Below, piece by piece: positions 1 through 8,093 of a DNA stretch of 64,000 nucleotides (the stretch's first letter is position 1; each line of letters begins with the position of its first letter). The notes under the pieces are model-generated. The model saw nothing but the letters and a program-made list of their open reading frames with translations, was not told the origin of the DNA and made no database searches. The position numbers and the translations under genes were made by a program. This stretch comes from Roseibium sediminis. Lineage in GTDB: Bacteria; Pseudomonadota; Alphaproteobacteria; Rhizobiales; Stappiaceae. The stretch covers positions 62,001 through 126,000 of the forward strand of contig NZ_VXDB01000007.1 of NCBI RefSeq assembly GCF_008711325.1. The letters are read 5' to 3'.

Positions 1-1
1 C

Positions 2-517
2 ACATGTATTGGGGGCAACTCGCTCAAGGCGCAGGTCCCAGAGCCGGATGGCTATCGGGAAGACCCTTACCGGGGTGAAGTTCCACAAACCCTGAAGGGC
101 GGCACGGTTGTTTCCAGCGAAGAGGCAAACGCGCTCTGGAGCGAAGGCAAGACTGCCTTTATCGACGTGTTGCCGCGACCGCCAAAGCCGAAGAACCTGC
201 CCAAGGGCACGATCTGGCGAGAAAAGCCGCGCCACTCCATTCCCGGAAGCCTCTGGCTGCCAAATGTCGGGTACGGGCAGATTGCAGAAATCACGGCTGG
301 ATACTTCAAGGACGGACTGAAAAAGGCAACAGGCGATGACAAGGAGCATCCGGTCCTTTTCTTCTGTCTCGAGGAATGCTGGATGTCCTGGAATGCCGCC
401 AAACGCGCGCTCGAATACGGCTACACGACGGTCTACTGGTATCCGGAAGGCACCGACGGCTGGACATTCTACGACTATCCGCTCGAAGAGGTGAAGCCTG
501 AACCGGAACCCTACTGA
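2..517 (+). CDS. PQQ-dependent catabolism-associated CXXCW motif protein (5' end missing)
   Basis: The reading frame is open from base 2, so the N-terminus, probably including a signal peptide, lies before the window. The visible 171 residues contain a rhodanese-like fold: a PDGYR-PYRG stretch, an AFIDVLP strand, then FFCLEECWMSWNAAKRA, the Cys/Cys-Trp signature of the family found beside PQQ-dependent alcohol dehydrogenases. It is presumed periplasmic and of unknown reaction; the two cysteines suggest thiol or sulfur chemistry. The gene ends 3 bp before the end of the convergent SoxYZ-like gene, and the surrounding PQQ accessory genes support the call. Confidence 0.85.
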   Translation, partial: TCIGGNSLKAQVPEPDGYREDPYRGEVPQTLKGGTVVSSEEANALWSEGKTAFIDVLPRPPKPKNLPKGTIWREKPRHSIPGSLWLPNVGYGQIAEITAGYFKDGLKKATGDDKEHPVLFFCLEECWMSWNAAKRALEYGYTTVYWYPEGTDGWTFYDYPLEEVKPEPEPY

Positions 518-520
518 GGA

Positions 521-1351
521 TCAATAATCCGCGAACTGGCGTTCGACTTCAGACACGGTTCCATCCGTATCCTGAAGTCTTGCCTTAGCGCGCCGCGTTG
601 TGCCCGGAACAGCAAACGAAATCGTCGGATTTTCGCTCAAGGAAATGCTTCCCGTTACCTTGGCATAGGGAGCGCCGTTAAGCTCGATATCCAGCGTATC
701 GACATAGCGTGCAGGGATGTAGAGCAGGCTGATCTGATCCATCTGCATTCCGGAATGGCTGGGATGACTGATGTCGACATCGATCTCCGTATCGGAGCCT
801 GATGCTTCGGCAGAGTGTTGCAAAGTCTTCACGTCAACGAGGCGGCGCAGTGTCATTTCCATCTGACCCAGTGTCGCAAGAGCCTCCTCCGGATCCGTTC
901 CGGGAGGGGCGGAACACGCACCTAACCCCGACGTCTTAACAAATCCCTCCGCCATGAAGAGCTGGCCGTTTTCCATTTCGGCAACCGCATGAACACCAGT
1001 CGGGCCATTGATCCGCATCGTAGAGGCAAAGCTGAACGCGGGCACCGGTTCAACGAACTCGAACTGCGCCGACACCGGCATCGGGTTCTCATCCAAAATC
1101 AGGGATACCCTTTTCAGCTGCTGGCCCTCTGGAGCACGAACATCAACCGAGATTTTCGTCCTTGCATCGTTCTCGGTTCTGTAAGGCGCGTCGATCGAAA
1201 CCACCTTCTGAGAAGCGCCGATATACTGCTGTCCATAAAGCTCGGACCGAAGATCAGGCCAGCTGCTTTCAGCGGCTTGACCACCGTTCGGCAGAAAAAA
1301 GCCCGATGCGCCCAAAAGGCCAGCAAAAATGAACATCATTGAACGTGGCAT
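521..1351 (-). CDS. Quinoprotein dehydrogenase-associated SoxYZ-like carrier
   Basis: This 276-residue protein has a signal peptide (about residues 1-26, ending GGQA). An N-terminal SoxY-like half follows, with a lone cysteine near residue 146 (GLGACSAPP) where SoxY carries its substrate-binding Cys, and then a C-terminal SoxZ-like immunoglobulin fold. Families of this shape occur next to PQQ alcohol dehydrogenases, and a covalent carrier role in the periplasm is proposed for them but not shown. It is last in a four-gene leftward run; its start overlaps the end of the upstream beta-propeller gene by 16 bp, implying translational coupling. Confidence 0.82.
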   Translation of the reverse strand: MPRSMMFIFAGLLGASGFFLPNGGQAAESSWPDLRSELYGQQYIGASQKVVSIDAPYRTENDARTKISVDVRAPEGQQLKRVSLILDENPMPVSAQFEFVEPVPAFSFASTMRINGPTGVHAVAEMENGQLFMAEGFVKTSGLGACSAPPGTDPEEALATLGQMEMTLRRLVDVKTLQHSAEASGSDTEIDVDISHPSHSGMQMDQISLLYIPARYVDTLDIELNGAPYAKVTGSISLSENPTISFAVPGTTRRAKARLQDTDGTVSEVERQFADY

Positions 1352-2346
1352 GGCTGAACATCCCCGACTGTCGAATAGAGAAACTGGCCAAAAGCGCGCG
1401 GACCGTCTCCGGTCGGCACTTCTGCAAGAACATCATGGCTGATAGGGTCGATGAGGCTGATGCTGTTGGAAAACCAATTGGTTGAAACCACCATCTTGCC
1501 ATCCGGATCGCCGGCAATGCCTTCCGGGTATTCACCGACATCGACCGTATCGATTTTCCGGTAATCGGACAGGGTGTAGACGGTTACGGTGTCAGCATAC
1601 TGATCTGTTGTGAACGCCTGCCCTGCGGCAAATCCAATCCCGTAGGGCCGCGCGCCCACGGCGATGATCGCGATGACTACACCTCTCGCAGGATCGACGA
1701 CATAGACATCATCTGATCCCACATTGGCGACGTGAACAAACCCGTCCGGGCCTGCAGCAACCCCGAAAGGTCGAGTGCCAACGTCGATCCGGTGCAGCAG
1801 CTTGAGATCAGGTAGAGAGAAGACGGAAACCTGATCTGCATCGCGATCTGCAGAAACAAGAAACTCGTCGTCACCCGCAACAGCAAGCCCCGCAGGTGCG
1901 GCACCCGTCTCCAGTTCACCAACCCAGTTCAGGGTTTCGGCATCCAGGACAAAGACCCTGGAATTGTACCAGTCAGACACAAAAAGCTGACCTGTGGTCT
2001 GCGCAAGGACAACTCCGGTCGGTCCGCCCGGCATGACAGCTTCCGCCTGCACCTTGCAACTCGATAGCGAGAACCTGCGAACCGTCATGTTGTCCGGGCT
2101 CACCGTATAAAAGCTATCCAGCAATGGGCTCACATGAATGCCAGCCGGTTTTCCGGGAACATCGATGCGCTTGAGTTCGGTTCTCTTGTCCAGATCCAGA
2201 ACACTCAGGTCGGAGCTGTTCTGGTTGGTCACAAACGCAAATGTTCCGGCCGCACAAGGTGTGCCGACCAGAACCAGTGCGGAAAGAATGGCACCAAAAC
2301 TAGTTGCCTGAAAACTTGGTCGCAAGAGCATCAAGCCCCGCTTCAT
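1336..2346 (-). CDS. YVTN-family beta-propeller protein (PQQ-associated)
   Basis: The 336-residue protein has an N-terminal signal peptide (hydrophobic stretch to about residue 33, ending PCAAG). Repeating beta-propeller blades follow, of the form SVLDLD / GKPAGIHVSP / VFVLDAET / GAAPAGLAV / RPFGVAAGPDG, typical of YVTN/NHL-like periplasmic propellers. Such proteins accompany PQQ dehydrogenase systems; no reaction is assigned. The start overlaps the preceding SRPBCC gene by 47 bp, and an alternative ATG five codons later would shorten this. A second, different propeller gene lies at 4.7-5.7 kb. Confidence 0.82.
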   Translation of the reverse strand: MKRGLMLLRPSFQATSFGAILSALVLVGTPCAAGTFAFVTNQNSSDLSVLDLDKRTELKRIDVPGKPAGIHVSPLLDSFYTVSPDNMTVRRFSLSSCKVQAEAVMPGGPTGVVLAQTTGQLFVSDWYNSRVFVLDAETLNWVGELETGAAPAGLAVAGDDEFLVSADRDADQVSVFSLPDLKLLHRIDVGTRPFGVAAGPDGFVHVANVGSDDVYVVDPARGVVIAIIAVGARPYGIGFAAGQAFTTDQYADTVTVYTLSDYRKIDTVDVGEYPEGIAGDPDGKMVVSTNWFSNSISLIDPISHDVLAEVPTGDGPRAFGQFLYSTVGDVQPCHVQ

Positions 2347-2845
2347 AGACGCCGGTCACCGCTTTCACGGCAGCCTCGTCATTGAGATGTTCAGGTGGGT
2401 CATTGTTAGGAAAGCCGCGGTAAAACGCCCCTTTCCACTCCACCAGTGAGCCGCCGTTTGCACCCGGCTTTACCGTCAGGTGAGACGAGTAGTTCGTGAC
2501 AGGCAGCACCTCCACATCCACCTCTGTGATGCGGTAGGAATAGCTCATCTTCTCGTCGCTGAACTTGTAGAGCACCTCGGAAATCGTCGACCCGCCTTCA
2601 GCACCGAGTGTGAGCACTCTGGTCGCGTCAATCGCATTGCCGCCCTCGCCGGTAGACGAATAAACTGCCGGATGCCAGCTCATGTCCTGAAAATTACCGA
2701 CAACAGCCCAGACATCCGCCGGGCTCGCAGCAACTTCCCGCGTCACCGTAACTTTCTGCCGGGTTGGCCCATGGGCTTGCGAACTGGTTGCCGAAACGAG
2801 CGGCAGCCCAAGAAGCGCGAGAAAAACAAGAACTCTGAACACCAT
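2300..2845 (-). CDS. SRPBCC family periplasmic protein (MxaD-like)
   Basis: The 181-residue protein has a clear signal peptide (residues 1 to about 24, ending SSQA) and a START/Bet v1-like fold: a VTVTREVAASPADVWAVVG opening strand, a DMSWHPAV turn, and a C-terminal helix AAVKAVTGVYEAGLDAL. MxaD, which helps methanol dehydrogenase pass electrons to cytochrome c in methylotrophs, belongs to this type, so a chaperone-like or electron-transfer role for a quinoprotein is plausible but inferred from context. It starts 1 bp after the stop of the DUF3280-type gene. Confidence 0.78.
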   Translation of the reverse strand: MVFRVLVFLALLGLPLVSATSSQAHGPTRQKVTVTREVAASPADVWAVVGNFQDMSWHPAVYSSTGEGGNAIDATRVLTLGAEGGSTISEVLYKFSDEKMSYSYRITEVDVEVLPVTNYSSHLTVKPGANGGSLVEWKGAFYRGFPNNDPPEHLNDEAAVKAVTGVYEAGLDALATKFSGN

Positions 2846-2846
2846 G

Positions 2847-3353
2847 TCAGTTCGCTTTCGTGAAGAACGTGGTTTTGAGGATGTAGTTCATGCCTCGTGC
2901 CCATGAATCATCCGTGTTGGAGCGAATATCGACGGAGCGCCCCAGAACGAACGCACCCGTTTCGACATCACGCATGACCAGATTCATGGAGAGGATGAGG
3001 TTCGAGACTTTCTGAACGATGCCGACCACGACGAACTCGGCGTTCAATTCCTTGGCCATGCGAACGTCGCAGCCATAGCAATTGGCCGGATTGACCGTAT
3101 TCTCCAGCTTTTGGGAAATCGGACCCAGATCCAGAAGGACTATTCCCTCCTTCACGAACCGTTCGGCAACGAGGGCCTCCAGCATGTCGAGGCGAGCCGC
3201 TTCATCAGCCCTTGCGCCATTATAGGCACCTTCCGTCGATGTATCGAGGAAAGTCAGTCCGAGATAGGCGACCTTGCTGCCCGGCCCAAACTCCGCCGCT
3301 CCGCCGAGTGAAGGCAGGACGATCATTGCAAACAGGAACGCAAGAAGTCTCAT
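2847..3353 (-). CDS. DUF3280/DUF2380-type secreted protein
   Basis: First gene of the leftward run. It encodes 168 residues with a signal peptide (residues 1 to about 20). The mature part carries a Cys-x2-Cys pair (C92, C95, in PANCYGCDVRMA) and the conserved VVGIVQKVSNLILSMNL block seen in the uncharacterised proteins annotated DUF3280 or DUF2380 in PQQ gene neighbourhoods. The function is unknown. The cysteine pair could bind metal or form a disulfide. A 113-bp region separates it from the divergent ABC-binding-protein gene and probably holds both promoters. Confidence 0.72.
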   Translation of the reverse strand: MRLLAFLFAMIVLPSLGGAAEFGPGSKVAYLGLTFLDTSTEGAYNGARADEAARLDMLEALVAERFVKEGIVLLDLGPISQKLENTVNPANCYGCDVRMAKELNAEFVVVGIVQKVSNLILSMNLVMRDVETGAFVLGRSVDIRSNTDDSWARGMNYILKTTFFTKAN

Positions 3354-3466
3354 GCAGGCAATCCTATTTGCCCTGCCCTTGACCGCAACGGATCCTAAAG
3401 TATCGGTTTTATTATCAAGAGAAGTCCTATGAAATCATATGGACGCATCTGGTAAGGGAACATGCG

Positions 3467-4687
3467 ATGAAATCTGGTGCGGGATGCGCTTGCGAAGTAT
3501 TAAAATCACTTCTGCTTGTCCTGGCATCGCTGTTTCTGCTGGCAAATGGTTCGCTCACGGTGCAGGCGGCGGATGTTCAGACAGGCATATTGCGGGTTGA
3601 TTACACCACCATCGCCCCGATCTCACGCTACGATCGTTTTTTTGATGACCTCGGATTTGCTGGCGGAACGCTCGGCAACGAGGACAATCTGACGACGGGC
3701 GCGTTTCTGGGGCACCAGTATTCTCTCAAAACACAATCCACCACGCCCGACGGGGCCGTCGAAGCCGGCCGCGCCATGGTTCAGGAAGGCATCCGGTTTC
3801 TCGTGGTGCTGGCTCGTGCGGAGGATTTGCTGAAGATCGTGGATGCGGTCGGACCGGACACATTGGTTTTCAATGCGGCCGCCCCCGACAACGACCTTCG
3901 CCAGACCGCATGCCGGGCCAACCTTATTCACATCGCGCCGAGCCGGGCCATGCTTGCCGATGCAATCGCTCAATACCTTGTCTGGAAGAAATGGACACGC
4001 TGGTTTCTGATCGAAGGCTCCAATCCTGACGACCAAAAGCTGGCAGAGGCCTACCGCCGGGCCGCCCAGAAGTTTGGCGCACGCATCGTGGAAGAGCGCG
4101 TCTATGAAGATACTGGCGGTTCGCGGCGGGCAGACAGCGGCCATGTTCTCGTGCAACGCCAGATGCCGATCTTTACCCAGAACGCAGCTGAACATGACGT
4201 CGTCATCGCCGCTGACGAGAGCGATGTCTTTGCCCTCTACCTTCCCTATCACACATGGGACGCGCGGCCCGTGGCGGGATCTGCAGGCCTGCAACCGCTT
4301 ACCTTTCACGCAGCCCACGAAGCCTGGGGCGCAACCCAATTCCAGCGACGCTTCGAAAAGCTGTCCGGTCGCCCCATTCGCGCTGAAGACTACAATGCCT
4401 GGCTGGCCGTTCGGGTGATTGGTGAAGGCGTGACACGCACCGGAACCGCGGACGCAAAGACAGTGGAAGCCTATATCCTGAGCGACGCCTTCGAACTTGC
4501 CGCATTCAAGGGTCAGAAGGTGACATTCCGGAGCTGGAACGGACAACTGCGCCAGCCGATCCTTTTGACCGACAACAAGATCACCATCGCTGTTTCCCCG
4601 CAGGAGGGTTTCCTGCATCACCGATCACCGCTTGATTCCATGGGTCTGGACGAACCGGAATCCGGATGCACCGCCTTTACCAAGTGA
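3467..4687 (+). CDS. ABC-type substrate-binding protein of the PQQ-dependent alcohol dehydrogenase system
   Basis: This 406-residue protein has a long signal peptide (to about residue 35, ending VQA) and a type I periplasmic-binding (Leu/Ile/Val receptor-like) fold, with motifs such as FLVVLARAEDLLKIVD, IAPSRAMLADAIAQYLVWKKW and EDYNAWLAVRVIGEGV. The family that occurs with quinoprotein dehydrogenases has an unknown ligand. It is followed 9 bp later by a beta-propeller gene, as in other PQQ clusters. The ABC ATPase and permease genes usually found after that pair are absent here. Confidence 0.85.
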   Translation: MKSGAGCACEVLKSLLLVLASLFLLANGSLTVQAADVQTGILRVDYTTIAPISRYDRFFDDLGFAGGTLGNEDNLTTGAFLGHQYSLKTQSTTPDGAVEAGRAMVQEGIRFLVVLARAEDLLKIVDAVGPDTLVFNAAAPDNDLRQTACRANLIHIAPSRAMLADAIAQYLVWKKWTRWFLIEGSNPDDQKLAEAYRRAAQKFGARIVEERVYEDTGGSRRADSGHVLVQRQMPIFTQNAAEHDVVIAADESDVFALYLPYHTWDARPVAGSAGLQPLTFHAAHEAWGATQFQRRFEKLSGRPIRAEDYNAWLAVRVIGEGVTRTGTADAKTVEAYILSDAFELAAFKGQKVTFRSWNGQLRQPILLTDNKITIAVSPQEGFLHHRSPLDSMGLDEPESGCTAFTK

Positions 4688-4696
4688 GGGACTGAC

Positions 4697-5698
4697 ATGG
4701 GTCTTCCAACAGCAAAGCTGCGCACGTTCTCTACCAGCCTTTTGCTCGCAACCTGTCTAGCAACAACCAGCCCTGCCCTTGCCAACAAGGCCTTTGTCAG
4801 CAACGAGCGCGGCAACACGGTGACCGTCGTCGATACCGAAACCTGGGAAGCCCTTGCCGAGTTTGAAGCCGGAAACCGCCCGCGCGGCATAGGCGTCAGC
4901 CCCGACGGAAAACACCTTTACGTCTGCGCCTCTGACGATGACAGCATCAAGGTGTTCGACACGACGACCTATGAGTTTCTTTGGTCCCTGCCCTCCGGAC
5001 CCGACCCGGAGCTTTTTGTACTCAGCCCCGACGGGCACACGCTCTACGTCTCCAATGAAGACGACAACCTTGTCACCGTCGTCGATACCCTGAAAAAGAC
5101 CATCATCGCCGAGGTTCCGGTGGGCGTTGAGCCAGAAGGCATGGCCGTCAGCCCGGACCAGAAATACGTCATCAACACGTCCGAAACGACGAACATGGCG
5201 CATTTCATCCGCACCGACACCTACAAGATCGAGCATAACATCCTTGTCGACCAGCGCCCCCGCTATGCCCGCTACACCAATGACGGGCAGACCCTCTTCG
5301 TCAGCTCAGAGATCGGCGGCACGGTTTCGGTGATCAATGCCGGCGGCGAGACCGGGCCGGTTCTGGAAGGCAAGATCAGTTTCGAGGTTCCCGGCGTTCA
5401 GGCGGAATGGCTCCAGCCGGTCGGCATGCGCATCACCTCGGACAACCAGTGGCTTTTCGTGGCGCTCGGCCCCGCAAACCGCGTCGCGGTGATCAACATT
5501 CCAAACCGGGAAGTGGAGAAATACATCCTCGTCGGCCAGCGCGTCTGGCAGCTGGAATTCACCCCGGACGAAAAGTACCTGCTCACCACCAACGGCAATT
5601 CCAACGACATTACCGTCATCGACGTCGCCGCCCAGGAAGCCATCAAGTCAATCCAGGTCGGTCAACAGCCCTGGGGCGTTGTGGTTACACCGGATTGA
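4697..5698 (+). CDS. PQQ-dependent catabolism-associated beta-propeller protein
   Basis: The 333-residue protein has a signal peptide (to about residue 29, ending PALA). About seven YVTN-type blades follow, with recurring VVDTETWE, RPRGIGVSPDGKHLYV, PEGMAVSPDQKYV and GQQPWGVVVTPD motifs. It is the usual partner of the ABC-type binding protein immediately upstream (9-bp gap, same strand). A periplasmic location is expected; the role is unknown. It is the last gene of the PQQ set, and 158 bp of non-coding DNA separate it from tRNA-Thr. Confidence 0.85.
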   Translation: MGLPTAKLRTFSTSLLLATCLATTSPALANKAFVSNERGNTVTVVDTETWEALAEFEAGNRPRGIGVSPDGKHLYVCASDDDSIKVFDTTTYEFLWSLPSGPDPELFVLSPDGHTLYVSNEDDNLVTVVDTLKKTIIAEVPVGVEPEGMAVSPDQKYVINTSETTNMAHFIRTDTYKIEHNILVDQRPRYARYTNDGQTLFVSSEIGGTVSVINAGGETGPVLEGKISFEVPGVQAEWLQPVGMRITSDNQWLFVALGPANRVAVINIPNREVEKYILVGQRVWQLEFTPDEKYLLTTNGNSNDITVIDVAAQEAIKSIQVGQQPWGVVVTPD

Positions 5699-5730
5699 GG
5701 CTGCCGCGCATTCTGAAGGCCCAACGCAAA

Positions 5731-5754
5731 GGCTTGTAGCTCAGGGAGTCGGAG
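5731..5754 (+). other. Possible tRNA 5'-end remnant (tRNA-Ile-like)
   Basis: The sequence GGCTTGTAGCTCAG matches the 5' acceptor strand and D-arm start typical of bacterial tRNA-Ile, and is followed by a degraded D-loop (GGAGTCGGAGC). No matching anticodon arm, T-arm or 3' acceptor strand follows, so it is not an intact tRNA. It lies in the otherwise empty 158 bp between the last PQQ gene and tRNA-Thr. It may be a decayed tRNA or chance similarity. Confidence 0.3.
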
Positions 5755-5856
5755 CTGTCAGAACACGAAAATCTGCGGAAGTAGGGTGCAGGTGAAAGAA
5801 GGTAGCCAGGACCAGAACCGCGCTCAAGTAGGTCGAAGGCCGATAGCGCAAAGAAA

Positions 5857-5932
5857 TGGTGCCGCTGATAGGACTCGAACCTACGACCCCATCATTACGA
5901 ATGACGTGCTCTACCATCTGAGCTACAGCGGC
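5857..5932 (-). tRNA. tRNA-Thr (anticodon CGT)
   Basis: On the minus strand a complete cloverleaf can be drawn. The 7-bp acceptor stem is GCCGCTG/CAGCGGC, the D-arm has GCTC-AGATGGTA-GAGC, the anticodon loop TTCGTAA gives anticodon CGT, and the T-arm is GTAGG-TTCGAGT-CCTAT. The discriminator is A and a genomically encoded CCA follows (5857-5859 on the plus strand read TGG). CGT reads the threonine codon ACG. The 3' end faces the PQQ gene set. Confidence 0.95.
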
Positions 5933-6097
5933 TTGGGACATCGCCCATCCCGTGCGGCTTGCGCGCGGGAACCCGTGAGCGGATCAACCGGATCACGGAA
6001 CAGGCGCTTGATAACGGAGCGCCCTAAAAAGTGCAAGTGCGTTTTCAACCGAGTTTCCAACGCACCTGCATTTGACTTGTGATGAGGCGACACACCC

Positions 6098-8002
6098 TCA
6101 ATTGAAGAAGCGCGGCCTTGGGCCCTTGGCCGGTTCCTCGTCATCCTCATCCGGGCCCGGATCATCCGGCATCCGGTTGAAAGCAAACTCGATCGGCTTC
6201 TTCAGATCCTTGCCGTCTGCAGCCTTGGACTCCGGCTTTTCGACCTTCTCTGCAGGCGATGCAGCAGATTCACTTGCCGGTTTTGCCGCAGAAGGTGGCG
6301 CTTCAGCAGGAGCTTTCTCCGCAGGCTTGGCTTCGGGTTTGGCGGGAGGTGCCTCTGCTACCTTTTCTGCTTTGGCGGCCTGATCCGGCGTGTCCGGCAA
6401 ATCCCTCAACGCGGGAGAAATGGCTGCGTCGTCAGTGGTTCCTTCAACACCCGTGCGTGCCGCTGGAATCGGAGCGGCAGGCTTGGATGGTTTTTCAGCC
6501 TTCATGGGCGCAGCAGGTTTTTCAGCCTGTCCGAAGGCCTTTGCTTCGGGCTTTTCGGCAACAGGAGTCGCCGTGGCCGACGGGCCTCCAGCCGGTTCGG
6601 GCGTCGTATTTGGTTCGATATCGATGATATCGTCACCATCCACATCTGCCAAAGGAGTGACGGGTCCTGCCACTTGCGGGGCTTCGAACAGACTGTCCTC
6701 GATCACCTGTGCTTCGCGCTCGATACCGTTCGGCGTTGCCCATTCAAAGGCATCGAGACGTCCGCTGACCGGGGAAACGGCCATCCAGTCATTGGAGACG
6801 ACCCCGTCGGCGATCCATGCCTTGTCGAGCGGCGCGTTAACGGCCTTGGACAGCCATTCGCGCATGCGACCACGGTCACCATGTTCCAGCTCTTCCAACT
6901 CAGCCATCATCATGAAGGCGCCACGGGTCGGGTCCGACCGCAGAACCTTTTTCATCTGCTCGCGTGCTTCCTCAAACTCGCGCGCCTCCATCGCTGCGCG
7001 GGCAATGGCCAGAGCGCCAACAGCTGTATTGGTCCGCTGACCAGCCAGCGCCTTCACGCGCTTCAGGCGATCAACGGCAGAATCACCGGACCGCACATGG
7101 GCATAGGCGTCTGCCAGATCCGGATGCGGTGCAAGACGCCAGGTGGTTTCCAGAACCTTGGAGGCCTTGCGAATATCGCCGCGCCGTGTTGCAAGGCGCG
7201 CTGCAATAATTGACGCCGGAACAAGATCCTGAGCCAGACCATGTGCGTCCTTGGCCGACACAAAGGCCTTTTCGGGATCGCGATCCTCCAGATCCTCTGC
7301 CAGTGCGGTGAGGAGCACGGCCCGCTGGCGTCGATAGGTCTTCTTGTCGATCATCTTGGCGGAATAGTTCCGCTCAAGCGACTGCAGCGCCTTTTCCCAA
7401 TCGCTTGCAACGGCCTGATAACCGAGTACAGCCTTTCCGGCCCATTCCAGTCCGGGAACGAGGTTCGCAGCTTCCTCGGCATAATGCCGCGCAGCCACGG
7501 GCTCACCCTGCTTTTCCGCTTCCACAAACAGGCCATGCAAGCCAAGTGCCTTGGTCTGGGGATCGGAGAGCATGTCTTCGAACCGCTGACGGGCCTCGTC
7601 ATCACGGCCTGCAAGCTGGGCGGTCTGGGCCAGAAGCAGCTTTGCCGCCGGCTCATCCTTCAACAGCTTTTCGGCATCAAGACCATGACGGCGGGCCAGC
7701 TTTGCATTGCCAGTTCCAAGCGCGATCAAGCCTTGCGAGAGGGCCTGATACCCCTTGTCCTTGCGGCGCTGACGGAAGAAGCGGGTGGCAATCTTCGGAG
7801 AGTTCAAAATAGCCCGGATCAACCAGACCACGAACAGGAAGGCGACCAGAAGAATGCCTAGCACAACGGCGACAACCACCGGAGGCTTCTCCCAGACATA
7901 GCCCTGCCAGCTGATGGAGATGACCCCCGGCAAGTCTGCCATCCAGGCAGCCCCAAGTGCCACCGCAAACAGGAGGGCAAAAAATACTAGGACGCGGATC
8001 AT
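6098..8002 (-). CDS. hemY: HemY N-terminal domain protein (TPR membrane protein)
   Basis: This 634-residue protein has two N-terminal membrane segments (about residues 2-22 and 40-66, the second VVAVVLGILLVAFLFVVWLIRAIL) and then TPR-like helical repeats to about residue 430, matching the alphaproteobacterial HemY family. Its C-terminal ~190 residues form a low-complexity Ala/Pro/Glu/Lys tail ending in an acidic DDPGPDEDDEEPA stretch. HemY-type proteins sit beside hemC/hemD and are thought to act at the inner membrane in late tetrapyrrole synthesis; the biochemical role is unsettled. It lies downstream of the mitofilin-like gene. Confidence 0.88.
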   Translation of the reverse strand: MIRVLVFFALLFAVALGAAWMADLPGVISISWQGYVWEKPPVVVAVVLGILLVAFLFVVWLIRAILNSPKIATRFFRQRRKDKGYQALSQGLIALGTGNAKLARRHGLDAEKLLKDEPAAKLLLAQTAQLAGRDDEARQRFEDMLSDPQTKALGLHGLFVEAEKQGEPVAARHYAEEAANLVPGLEWAGKAVLGYQAVASDWEKALQSLERNYSAKMIDKKTYRRQRAVLLTALAEDLEDRDPEKAFVSAKDAHGLAQDLVPASIIAARLATRRGDIRKASKVLETTWRLAPHPDLADAYAHVRSGDSAVDRLKRVKALAGQRTNTAVGALAIARAAMEAREFEEAREQMKKVLRSDPTRGAFMMMAELEELEHGDRGRMREWLSKAVNAPLDKAWIADGVVSNDWMAVSPVSGRLDAFEWATPNGIEREAQVIEDSLFEAPQVAGPVTPLADVDGDDIIDIEPNTTPEPAGGPSATATPVAEKPEAKAFGQAEKPAAPMKAEKPSKPAAPIPAARTGVEGTTDDAAISPALRDLPDTPDQAAKAEKVAEAPPAKPEAKPAEKAPAEAPPSAAKPASESAASPAEKVEKPESKAADGKDLKKPIEFAFNRMPDDPGPDEDDEEPAKGPRPRFFN

Positions 8003-8093
8003 GCCAGTCGCTCCCCCAAATCATGCCGGCCTATTGCCGGTCTTGTGGTATCCCCATGGCCCGGGCGAACCCGGGCCAGTGTTCTGCTGCCGT

